Shown here: positions 8,301-15,924 of the stretch, piece after piece
How positions within the stretch are numbered: the stretch's first letter is position 1
Layout of the letters: each line of letters starts with the position of its first letter
Program-made: the position numbers and the translations under genes
NCBI GenBank assembly: GCA_937974195.1
Contig: CALJIC010000216.1
Coordinates: 1-64,000 of the forward strand
Source of the DNA: an uncultured Roseiflexaceae bacterium
GTDB lineage: Bacteria; Chloroflexota; Chloroflexia; Chloroflexales; Roseiflexaceae
Length of the DNA stretch: 64,000 bases
Reading direction: 5' to 3'
The notes under the pieces: generated by a model
Seen by the model: the letters and a program-made list of their open reading frames with translations, nothing else
The model's database searches: none
Told to the model about the DNA's origin: nothing

Positions 8301-9308
8301 CTACCGCCGGTTCTGCGCCGAGGCGATGAAGTCGTACGGGTAGGGCATCGCCGGCGCGCTCACCTCGTCCAGCCGCGCCTGGTGCTCGGGCGCGAGCTGC
8401 CAGCCGGCCGCGGCCAGGTTCGCCTCCAGCTGCTCGCGGGTGCGCGCGCCGATGATCGGGGCGGTGACCCCGGGCCGGTGCAGCACCCAGTTGAGCGCCA
8501 CCTGCGCCGGCGTGCGGCCGATCTCCTCGGCGATCGCGATCAGGGCGTCGATGATGCTCCAGGTGCGCTCGTTGTTGTAGCGGCTCCACGACTCGCTCCA
8601 GCCCTGCTGCTCGGCCACCGCCACGCGGGTGTCCTCCGGCGGGGCGCTCATCCCGCGGCGGTACTTGCCGCTCAGCCAGCCGCCGCGCAGCGGGCTCCAC
8701 GGGATCACGCCGATCCCCGCCCGCTGGCAGACCGGGAGCACCTCCCACTCGATCGCGCGCTCGAGCAGGTTGTACTGCGGCTGCAGGCACACGAACGGCT
8801 CCCACCCGCGCTCGGCGCAGCGGTCGATGGCCAGCTGCAGCTGCCAGCCGGCGAAGTTGCTGGCGCCGAGGTAGCGCACCTTGCCCGCCCGCACCAGCCC
8901 GTCCAGCGTGCTGAGCGTCTCGTCCAGCGGCGTGTGGGCGTCCCAGCAGTGAACCTGGAACAGGTCGATGTAGTCGGTCTGGAGGCGCCGCAGGCTGGCG
9001 TCGACGCTCGCCAGGATGTGCTTGCGGCTGAGGCCGACGTCGTTCGGCCCGTCGCCCATCGGGAAGCGCACCTTGGTGGCGATCACCAGGTCGTCGCGCG
9101 AGCGGCCGCGCAGCCAGCGGCCGATGATCTCCTCCGAGGCGCCGCGCGAGTAGACGTTGGCCGTGTCGATGAAGTTTCCGCCCGCGTCCACGAACCGGTC
9201 GAGCATCGCGTGGCTGTCCGCCTCGCTCGTCTCGCGGCCGAAGGTCATCGCGCCAAGGCACAGCTCGCTCACGCGCAGGCCAGTGGCGCCGAGGAAGCGA
9301 TAGTTCAT
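8301..9308 (-). CDS. aldo/keto reductase
   Basis: A 335-residue NADPH-dependent oxidoreductase of the aldo/keto reductase superfamily. The catalytic tetrad is visible: Asp and Tyr in FIDTANVYSRG, Lys in VIATKVRF, His in LFQVHCWD. The cofactor-binding end has PIIGARTREQLEANLAA. The N-terminal NYRFLGATGLRVSELCLGAMTFG is typical of bacterial members acting on sugars or small carbonyls. TAGGAGGAG precedes the ATG by 4 nt. It lies upstream of the argD-like gene on the same strand with 106 bp between, but that gene has its own promoter. The substrate is unknown. Confidence 0.9.
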   Translation of the reverse strand: MNYRFLGATGLRVSELCLGAMTFGRETSEADSHAMLDRFVDAGGNFIDTANVYSRGASEEIIGRWLRGRSRDDLVIATKVRFPMGDGPNDVGLSRKHILASVDASLRRLQTDYIDLFQVHCWDAHTPLDETLSTLDGLVRAGKVRYLGASNFAGWQLQLAIDRCAERGWEPFVCLQPQYNLLERAIEWEVLPVCQRAGIGVIPWSPLRGGWLSGKYRRGMSAPPEDTRVAVAEQQGWSESWSRYNNERTWSIIDALIAIAEEIGRTPAQVALNWVLHRPGVTAPIIGARTREQLEANLAAAGWQLAPEHQARLDEVSAPAMPYPYDFIASAQNRR

Positions 9309-9409
9309 CTCACTCCTCCTAAATATCTCGAACGGCGACAGTCCATGCTACACCATGTTTCCGCGCGTGGCGCGGTGGCACGCTCCCGCGTCCCCTTGGA
9401 AGGATGTGG

Positions 9410-9500
9410 AGGCGCTGCCTCGCCCGGAAGCTTTTCCGCCGGCGGCGACACGTCGCCGCCGGCGGAAAAAAGATCTCGGAGGGCCGAAGGCCCTCCGAGC
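9410..9500. repeat. palindromic intergenic element, copy C
   Basis: The 327-bp spacer between the aldo/keto reductase and the ABM gene contains two perfect hairpins: 9432-9469 (18-bp stem, 2-nt loop, flanked by TTTT/AAAA) and 9475-9499 (11-bp stem, loop gaa). The second matches the GGAGGGCC hairpin of copies B, D and J. No terminal repeats are obvious. A TATACT hexamer at 9556-9561 may be the -10 for the ABM gene. Confidence 0.6.
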
Positions 9501-9635
9501 CTCCCAGCGGAAAGCGGCCTCCCGCTGGCCTGCGAGATGTGGCGCGCGGCCGGTGTATACTTCGGCGGTGCTCGCAGGCGCGGAGCTGCAGTGTGCAGCT
9601 GCACGATGCACTGCTACGCTTAGGAGCTCACCTCA

Positions 9636-9932
9636 ATGTACGGACTGATCGGGAAAATGACCGCAGTGCCAGGCCAGCGGGACGCGCTGATCGCCATCCT
9701 GCTCGAGGGCATCGCCGACATGCCCGGCTGCCTGAGCTACATCGTCGCGCGCGACCCGTCCGACGCAGACGTGATCTGGATCACGGAGGTCTGGGACAGC
9801 CAGGAGAGCCACGCGGCGTCGCTGTCGCTTCCAAGCGTGCAGCAGGCGATCGCCAAGGCGCGGCCGCTGATCGCGAACATCGACAACGGGATCGTGACCG
9901 AGCCGGTCGGGGGGCACGGGCTCAGGTCGTAG
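9636..9932 (+). CDS. ABM-domain (antibiotic biosynthesis monooxygenase-like) protein
   Basis: A 98-residue single-domain protein of the dimeric alpha-beta barrel ABM family, also called putative quinol monooxygenase (YgiN-like). Diagnostic segments are YGLIGKMTAVPGQRDALIAIL, MPGCLSYIVARDPSDADVIWITEVWDSQESHAASL and VQQAIAKARPLI. AGGAGC precedes the ATG by 8 nt. Members act as small oxygenases or in quinone and aldehyde detoxification, but the substrate cannot be read here. It converges on the lipoprotein gene with a 29-bp gap. Confidence 0.88.
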   Translation: MYGLIGKMTAVPGQRDALIAILLEGIADMPGCLSYIVARDPSDADVIWITEVWDSQESHAASLSLPSVQQAIAKARPLIANIDNGIVTEPVGGHGLRS

Positions 9933-9961
9933 CGGGCCCTTCTTACGGGGGCTGGCGAGCC

Positions 9962-10510
9962 TCAGCGCTCGACCAGCAGGATCTCGCCGAACCCGCTGGA
10001 GATGTCCACGCGGCGCATCGTCCCCGGCGGCACCTCCGCGCGCCCGCAGCCGCGCGTCGTCGCCGGGAGGCCCGGCGGCTGCTGCTCGGAGTCGGCCACG
10101 CACAGCACATACGCGCCGGCGTCGAGGGCGAGCGTGTAGCGGCCGGATGCGTCGCTCACGGCCGAGGCGATGGCGGGATCGGCGGGAAGTTCGACCCTGA
10201 GAAAGCGCAGCTCGTCGTCTGCCGGCGCCCGGCCGCCGCTGCCGAGCAGGGCGCCCGCCCGCTCCGCCGGGATCGCCAGCACGAGCTGGTCGGGGAGCGG
10301 CTCGTCCGGCAGCCCGGCGACATCGCTCTCGGCGATGATCTGCCCGGTCAGCCCGCTCGGGCCTGCGGCTGCCGCCTGGGTGGGGGCGGCCGTCTCCGCC
10401 GCGGGGGGAGGCGCCGAATCTGGCGCGCCGCCGGCGCAGCCGAGCAAGCCCGGCAGCAGAGCGACCAGCAGCGCGCCTCGTGTACGAATGATCGTTCGCA
10501 GTTTGCCCAT
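9962..10510 (-). CDS. putative lipoprotein with carboxypeptidase-regulatory-like fold
   Basis: A 182-residue protein with a lipoprotein signal: basic start, hydrophobic stretch, then LLGC with C25 as the lipidated cysteine. A Pro/Ala-rich linker of about 25 residues follows. The rest (GLTGQIIAESDVAG, ASGRYTLALDAGAYVLCV, a C-terminal VDISSGFGEILLVER) resembles the beta-sandwich that follows the pattern of short structural carrier domains (CarboxypepD_reg-like). No catalytic motif is seen. It ends the minus-strand run below the large secreted protein, 55 bp downstream of that gene's stop, and may be co-transcribed with it. Confidence 0.7.
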   Translation of the reverse strand: MGKLRTIIRTRGALLVALLPGLLGCAGGAPDSAPPPAAETAAPTQAAAAGPSGLTGQIIAESDVAGLPDEPLPDQLVLAIPAERAGALLGSGGRAPADDELRFLRVELPADPAIASAVSDASGRYTLALDAGAYVLCVADSEQQPPGLPATTRGCGRAEVPPGTMRRVDISSGFGEILLVER

Positions 10511-10565
10511 GGTCTGTGCGCTGGTGCAGCGCGGCGACGCCGCGCCGCACCAGCGCGCTATCCCG

Positions 10566-13500
10566 CTACCGCATGGTGATCGGCAGGTACACAGCCTCCC
10601 CGATGACCTGCACCGTGACCGGGACGATCACCGGGCTCGCGCCTTCCTCGGATGAGGTGAACGTGATCAAGCCGGTGTGCGTGCCGGCCGGCAGCTCGGA
10701 CGGGTCGATCCTCACGACGAGGTCGGCGGGCGTCTGCCCGGATGTCGCGGCGAGCGTCAGCCAGGGCGTGTCCTCGCTCGCCGTCCAGCTGATCTCGGAC
10801 TCGCCCGAGCTGCGCAGGCTCAGCGTCTCCTGAACGGGGGCGCTGCCGATCGCGACCGTCACGCCGAGCGCGATGGGGGCCACGTCCAGCTCATTAGCCT
10901 CCGCCGCGCCCTCTTCCGCCACCGTGATGTTGCGCGTGACCTGGCTGCTCTGCCCGTCGCTGTCGGTCACCGTCAGCGTGATGACGTGGTCGCCGGTCGT
11001 GAGCTCGGACGTGCTCAGGGTGGCGCCGGTGCCCAGGACGCCGTCGATGCTCGAGGACCAGGTGAACGCCTCGTCGCCGAGCGTCCCGTCCTCCAGATCG
11101 TACCCCGTCGCCTCGAACACGATCTGCTGCGTGGGGAAGAAGACCTGGCCCTCCTCCGGCAGCACGATCTCGGCGGTGGGGGCGTGCAGCGGCACGCTGA
11201 ACGCACCGGTCGTGTCCTGGGCGCTCAGGAAGCCGTCCGAGGCCACGATCCGCAGCATGCCGGACCCGCCGGGCAGCTGGGAGGCGTCGAGCTCCACGCT
11301 CGTGCCGGTCAGGCCGGCGGCCACCGGCTGCCAGCTCGTGCCGCCGTCGTTGCTGTAGAACAGGCTGTAGCTGAGCGCGTCGCCGTCCGGGTCGGAGCCG
11401 GTCCAGGTGACCGTGAACGGCCCGTTGGGCAGCGTGCTGCCGGCGGCGGGCGCGGTGATGGTGACGGTCGGCGGGTTGGCGCTGGCGCTGCGCGAGGCCA
11501 GGACCTGCCCGCCGTAGCGGATCTCCACCCTGACCGTACCGGCGCTCCACGGCACGACCTCAGAGATGATGGCCGGCGTGCCGGGGCTCTCCTCGGCGTC
11601 GCTGAGCACGTCGGGCTCGAACGGGTAGGTCGCGAGGTCGTTGTTCGACGCGTCGACGAGCGCGATCGTCCAGCTGCCCGGCTCCGGCAGCGGCACCGAG
11701 GCGCTCTGCTGGATCAGGGCGACGTGGTCGATCGTGGCGGTGTGGTTCTCCAGGTCGGCCGTGCCGCCAATCACCAGGAACTGGTCGGCCGTGGCCTTCT
11801 GCGCCGCGCTCAGCGCGCTGACCGACACCTGGTGGTTGCGGATGCCCTCGTAGGTGAAGTCCGAGATCCACTGGTTGGAGCAATAGGTCATCACGTCCTT
11901 CCAGTTCGGCCCGTAGATCGCGCGCGTTGCGATGTCGAAGCCGTAGATCGCGTTGTTCCCGGTGAGGGACGGGCTGATGCGGCCGCCGGTGTAGGGGTAG
12001 CTGGCGCCGCCCGTGGCCCCGCAGAACTCGGCGTGGTAGCGGCCGCGCGTGTGCCCGATCTCGTGGCCGCCGTACCAGTCGCCGTACGAGCCGTCGAAGT
12101 CCCAGCCCCAGGAGTCCGAGCCGGTCGGCCCCGAGGCGACTGTGCCGGGGATGCCCATGGCCCTGCCGCGCATGAAGCCGCCGCCGTCGTCGACGATGCC
12201 GTAGTAGACCACGCTCGGGCTCTCGCCGGAGAAGATCATGTTGATGGCCTTGTTGAACGCCAGCAGGGCATTCAGCGTATTGACGTTCGGCAGGCCGGAG
12301 AACGGGTAGACGTAGGTCTGGCGCGTCACCTGCAGGTGCGAGATCGGGTAGGCCCTGCGCAGCCAGGACTCGAGCGCGCCCAGGTCGCTGTTGTCCGCGC
12401 TGTGGGTCGACCCGCCCGCGGTGTACCGCACGTTCATCAGGCGCAGCCGGAGCGCCGGGGTGCTCTTGAAGTTCACCGTCACCGTGCGGACGTTGTTGCT
12501 CTGGTTGAGGTCGTTCTTGGCGTTGATCGGGTCGAGCCTGGCGGTGAGCGTCAGGTTGCCGGCCGCCGTCCAGCTCGAGGGCAGCTCGAACCAGAAGCTG
12601 TCGTTGATCTGCTCGCGGTTCGGGTTGGGGCGCACGGTGATGTCGCCGCCGGGGTTGCCGGGGGTCAGCGTCGGCATGAGCGACACCGTGCCGCGCTTGC
12701 CGCTGAGCGTGGCGAAGACGTCGGCGACGTTCACGGGCGCGCTCACGTGCACGCGCACGTACGTCCGCTTGCCGGCCACCAGATCGACGCTGTTGTTCAG
12801 ATCCTGGATCGCCTGGGTCACCTCGATCGCGTCGATGCGCATGTCCGGTCCGGGCGGCGGGCCGGACCCGGCCCAGAACAGGTGGACCGGCAGGAAGGCC
12901 TCGAAGAGCAGCCTGCCATCCTCGGCCGCCTCCATCTGGATGCGGATCTTATCGACGACGAGCGGGCCGGTGTTCAGGGTGAACGAGCCGGCGCCGATGC
13001 CCGATGCGGCCGTGTAGACCGGCGAGCCGTGCGCGCCGTAGCCCGGGGAGATCGCGGTGCCGCTGAACGGCCGGGCGAAGATGCGCACGCCGCCCGGGTG
13101 GTTCTGACGGTAGCTGAAGGTGATGTTGACATCCTGGCCGTACTTGAACACGTTCGGCGTGTCGGGGCTCAGCTCGATGTTGGTGACGAGGTTGGACCCG
13201 CCGCTGAAGCGATAGTACACCGGCAGGAAGGCCTCGAAGAGCACCGTGGACGAGTCGGCGGCCGACACCATCTGGATGCGGATCTGGTCGACCACCGCCT
13301 GCCCGCTGGCGATCGTGAAGTCGCCGCTGCCGGTGCCTCCGCCGGCCCCGTATTCCGGCGAGCCATGCGCGGCGTAGCCGGGCGTGAGCGCACCGTTGGT
13401 GAACGGCCGGATGAAGATCCGCACCGGCGTGCGCGCGCTGTAGCGGAAGGTGGCGCTCACCTCCTGGCCGAGCGCCAGGACGTCCGGCGTGTCCGGGGTC

Positions 13501-14000
13501 AGATTGATGTGTGTGACGAGGTGCGCCGGGCTGCCGAAGAGATAGTGGACTGGGATGAAGGTCTCGAAGAGCAGCGTGGTCTGGTCGGCGTTCAACATCT
13601 GGATGCGGATCTGGTCGACCACCACCTGCCCGCTGGCGACCGTGAAGCTGCTGCTGCCCTTGCCGCTCGCCGACTGGGGGTAGACCGGCGAGGGGTCTGC
13701 GAGGTAGCCGGGCGTGGGCGCGCCGTCGGTGAACGGCCGGATGAAGATACGCACGCCGCCCGGCTCAGTGGTGCTGTAGGAGAACGTGACCGTCACGTCC
13801 TGGCCGTTGGGGAGGATGTTGGGCGTGTCGGGGCCGAGGACGATGTTGGTCACGAGGTGGTCCCCCGCTGCGGCGGGCTCAGCCACCTGTGCGCCGGGCG
13901 CCGCCCTGGCGGGGAGCGCGACTGCTGCGCTGAGAAGCAGCAAGATGAGGGCTAGGGGAACGATGGGACGCCACGTGGTAAATCTGGGTCTGGATCGCAT
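10566..14000 (-). CDS. large secreted zincin-like protein with three N-terminal repeats
   Basis: A 1144-residue exported protein. Residues 1-33 form a Sec signal (LALILLLLSAAVALPARA). Residues about 47-158, 159-269 and 270-380 are three copies of a roughly 111-residue beta-rich repeat (LVTNIxLxPDTPNV, GGVRIFIRPF, VVDQIRIQM, LLFExFLPVHY). A CARDB-like domain (residues about 390-520) follows, then a metalloprotease-like region with HEIGHTRGRYH at 646-656 and FCGA just after, fitting HExxHxxGxxH. The C-terminus has Ig-like domains (PPTVTITAPAAGSTL) and a BACON-like end (WLTLAATSGQTPADL). The ATG at 14000 has AAAGGAGG 5-6 nt upstream. Probably an extracellular protease or adhesin; the repeat is unassigned. 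Confidence 0.8.
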   Translation of the reverse strand: MRSRPRFTTWRPIVPLALILLLLSAAVALPARAAPGAQVAEPAAAGDHLVTNIVLGPDTPNILPNGQDVTVTFSYSTTEPGGVRIFIRPFTDGAPTPGYLADPSPVYPQSASGKGSSSFTVASGQVVVDQIRIQMLNADQTTLLFETFIPVHYLFGSPAHLVTHINLTPDTPDVLALGQEVSATFRYSARTPVRIFIRPFTNGALTPGYAAHGSPEYGAGGGTGSGDFTIASGQAVVDQIRIQMVSAADSSTVLFEAFLPVYYRFSGGSNLVTNIELSPDTPNVFKYGQDVNITFSYRQNHPGGVRIFARPFSGTAISPGYGAHGSPVYTAASGIGAGSFTLNTGPLVVDKIRIQMEAAEDGRLLFEAFLPVHLFWAGSGPPPGPDMRIDAIEVTQAIQDLNNSVDLVAGKRTYVRVHVSAPVNVADVFATLSGKRGTVSLMPTLTPGNPGGDITVRPNPNREQINDSFWFELPSSWTAAGNLTLTARLDPINAKNDLNQSNNVRTVTVNFKSTPALRLRLMNVRYTAGGSTHSADNSDLGALESWLRRAYPISHLQVTRQTYVYPFSGLPNVNTLNALLAFNKAINMIFSGESPSVVYYGIVDDGGGFMRGRAMGIPGTVASGPTGSDSWGWDFDGSYGDWYGGHEIGHTRGRYHAEFCGATGGASYPYTGGRISPSLTGNNAIYGFDIATRAIYGPNWKDVMTYCSNQWISDFTYEGIRNHQVSVSALSAAQKATADQFLVIGGTADLENHTATIDHVALIQQSASVPLPEPGSWTIALVDASNNDLATYPFEPDVLSDAEESPGTPAIISEVVPWSAGTVRVEIRYGGQVLASRSASANPPTVTITAPAAGSTLPNGPFTVTWTGSDPDGDALSYSLFYSNDGGTSWQPVAAGLTGTSVELDASQLPGGSGMLRIVASDGFLSAQDTTGAFSVPLHAPTAEIVLPEEGQVFFPTQQIVFEATGYDLEDGTLGDEAFTWSSSIDGVLGTGATLSTSELTTGDHVITLTVTDSDGQSSQVTRNITVAEEGAAEANELDVAPIALGVTVAIGSAPVQETLSLRSSGESEISWTASEDTPWLTLAATSGQTPADLVVRIDPSELPAGTHTGLITFTSSEEGASPVIVPVTVQVIGEAVYLPITMR

Positions 14001-14371
14001 CGCTGCCTCCTTTGCGTGGTTCTCGTTCCGTGTAGCGCGCGTTGTGTGGTTGTCTTTGTGCAGGTTCGCCGACAGCACCGACGGCCGCCTAGCAATGGGG
14101 CTTTTCTGATCAGGAAAACGCTGCGCGGGCGGGCTTTGGTGAAGCACCGGGGTGGCGGGTGGACACCAGGCAGTGAATACGACTCGCTGTAGTTTGGTTT
14201 GGATCGTGGGGCGATACGCCCGTGCGAGGGCGGGCTGTAGGGGCGGCCGCGCTCCGTGGAGAGGGGATACTATCTGCTATCATAGCGCGGCGCGTGGCTC
14301 GCGGGGCGAATGGGCGCACCAGCCAGGCGCAGGGCGCACGTTCCTCACAAGCGATGAAAACTGGAGGGGCT
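14001..14371. other. divergent intergenic region with near-palindrome and extended -10
   Basis: A 371-bp spacer between the divergent secreted-protein and M20 genes. TTTTCTGATCAGGAAAA (14102-14118) is a near-perfect palindrome that could be an operator. TGC-TATCAT with the hexamer at 14278-14283 is a plausible extended -10 for the M20 gene. I see no gene; open frames here lack ribosome sites and family resemblance. Confidence 0.4.
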
Positions 14372-15790
14372 ATGGGCACCCAGCAGATAGTGCTGGAGTA
14401 TCTGGACGACCACGACGAGAAGCTGTCCTACCTGGCGCGCGAGATCTGGGAGCACCCGGAGATCGCGCTGGAGGAGCGCTTCGCATGCGGGCTGCTGGCC
14501 GATGAGCTCGAGTCGGCCGGCTTCACAGTCGAGCGCGGCGTCGGCCAGCTGCCGACCGCCTTCGTCGCCAGCTACGGCAGCGGCAAGCCGATCATCGGCA
14601 TCCTCGGCGAGTACGACGCGCTGCCCGGCCTGTCGCAGCGGCTCTCGGCCGAGCGCGACCCGGTCGAGCAGGGCGGGCCGGGGCACGGCTGCGGGCACAA
14701 CCTGTTCGGCGTCGCCAGCCTGGGCGCGGCGCTGGCGCTCAAGGAGCTCATGGCGAAGGAGGGCATCCCCGGGACGATCCGCTACTACGGCTGCCCGGCC
14801 GAGGAGACGCTGGTGGGCAAGACCTTCATGGCCAAGGCCGGCGTCTTCGACGACCTCGACGCGGCGCTGGCGTGGCACCCCGGCGACATCAACGCCGTCT
14901 GGTCCGGCTCCTCGCTAGCCATGAACTCGTTCAAGATCAACTTCTACGGCGTGAGCGCCCACGCCGCCGCCGACCCGTACAACGGCCGCAGCGCCCTGGA
15001 CGCCGCGCAGCTCATGGACATCGGCGTCAACTACCTGCGCGAGCACATCATCCCCGAGGCGCGCATGCACAGCGTGATCACCAGCGGCGGCCAGGCGCCG
15101 AACGTCGTCCCGGCCTACGCCCAGATCTGGTACTTCGTGCGCGCCCCCACGCGCGAGCAGGTCGACGCGATCTACGCGCGCGTGCTCGACATCGCCAAGG
15201 GCGCCGCGCTGATGACCGGCACGACCTACGATGTGGACTTCGTGACCGGCTGCTACGAGCTGCTGCCGAACCTGGCGCTCTCGCGGCTGATGCTGGAGAA
15301 GATGCAGGAGATCGGCGGGCTGTCCTTCACCGAGGAGGAGCAGGAGTTCGCCAGGAAGCTGCAGCAGACGTTCGCGCCGGGCACCGTCGCGCAGGGCTTC
15401 GAGCAGGTGAAGAGGCTGGTGAGCTGCGAGCTCGACCCGGCGGCGATGGAGCGCCCGCTGTGGGGGGAGGTCCTGCCGCACACGGAGGAGCCGATCGTGA
15501 TGCCGGGCTCGACCGAGGTGGGCGACGTGAGCCAGATCACCCCCACGGCGCAGGTGACGACCTGCTGCTGGCCGCTGGGGACGCCGGGGCACAGCTGGCA
15601 GGTGGTGGCGTCCTCGGGGTCGAGCATCGGGTTCAAGGGGATGCTGCTGGCGGCGAAGGTGCTCGCGCTCACCGGGCTGGAGCTGCTGACTCGCCCTGAC
15701 CGGCTGGCGGAGGCGCGGGCGGAGTTCGAGCGCCGGAAGAACGGCCGGCCCTACGTCTCCCCGCTGCCGGAGAACGCGTACCCGCACTGA
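14372..15790 (+). CDS. M20 family amidohydrolase (AbgB-like)
   Basis: A 472-residue metallo-amidohydrolase close in length and order to p-aminobenzoyl-glutamate hydrolase subunit B. Seen are EIWEHPEIALEE, GILGEYDALPGLSQ, the metal motif GHGCGHNLFG, the CPAEETLVGK acid pair, LAWHPGDINAVW, the dimerisation-domain segment GVSAHAAADPYNGRSALDA and INSGGQAPN-like text (ITSGGQAPNVVPAYA). The ATG at 14372 has GGAGGGG just upstream; the frame opens earlier at 14222 without support. Likely a cytosolic hydrolase of aryl- or acyl-amino-acid amides. It converges on the 5'-nucleotidase gene, with hairpin element D between. Confidence 0.88.
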   Translation: MGTQQIVLEYLDDHDEKLSYLAREIWEHPEIALEERFACGLLADELESAGFTVERGVGQLPTAFVASYGSGKPIIGILGEYDALPGLSQRLSAERDPVEQGGPGHGCGHNLFGVASLGAALALKELMAKEGIPGTIRYYGCPAEETLVGKTFMAKAGVFDDLDAALAWHPGDINAVWSGSSLAMNSFKINFYGVSAHAAADPYNGRSALDAAQLMDIGVNYLREHIIPEARMHSVITSGGQAPNVVPAYAQIWYFVRAPTREQVDAIYARVLDIAKGAALMTGTTYDVDFVTGCYELLPNLALSRLMLEKMQEIGGLSFTEEEQEFARKLQQTFAPGTVAQGFEQVKRLVSCELDPAAMERPLWGEVLPHTEEPIVMPGSTEVGDVSQITPTAQVTTCCWPLGTPGHSWQVVASSGSSIGFKGMLLAAKVLALTGLELLTRPDRLAEARAEFERRKNGRPYVSPLPENAYPH

Positions 15791-15825
15791 TCGAGCTGGC
15801 GCGGGTCGCCGCCAGGCCGCCCGCG

Positions 15826-15920
15826 CCTTCTTCGGAAAAAAGAGTCTGGAGGGCCGTCGGCCCTCCAGACCTTCCGCTTGGGAGAAGTGGTCTCGCGGGG
15901 AGGCGATGCCTCCCCGAGCC
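15826..15920. repeat. palindromic intergenic element, copy D
   Basis: Between convergent genes. Two perfect hairpins: 15844-15870 (12-bp stem, loop gtc) and 15896-15916 (9-bp stem, loop gat). Both correspond to the GGAGGGCC and GGGGAGGC hairpins of copies B and J; the long middle hairpin is missing. It could also stop transcription from both sides, though no T-run follows. Confidence 0.65.
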
Positions 15921-15924
15921 CTAC

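Noticed and set aside
10677..13955. 1092-residue plus-strand frame opposite the secreted protein
   Set aside because: Antisense shadow. The minus-strand frame has a signal peptide, repeats and HExxH motif.
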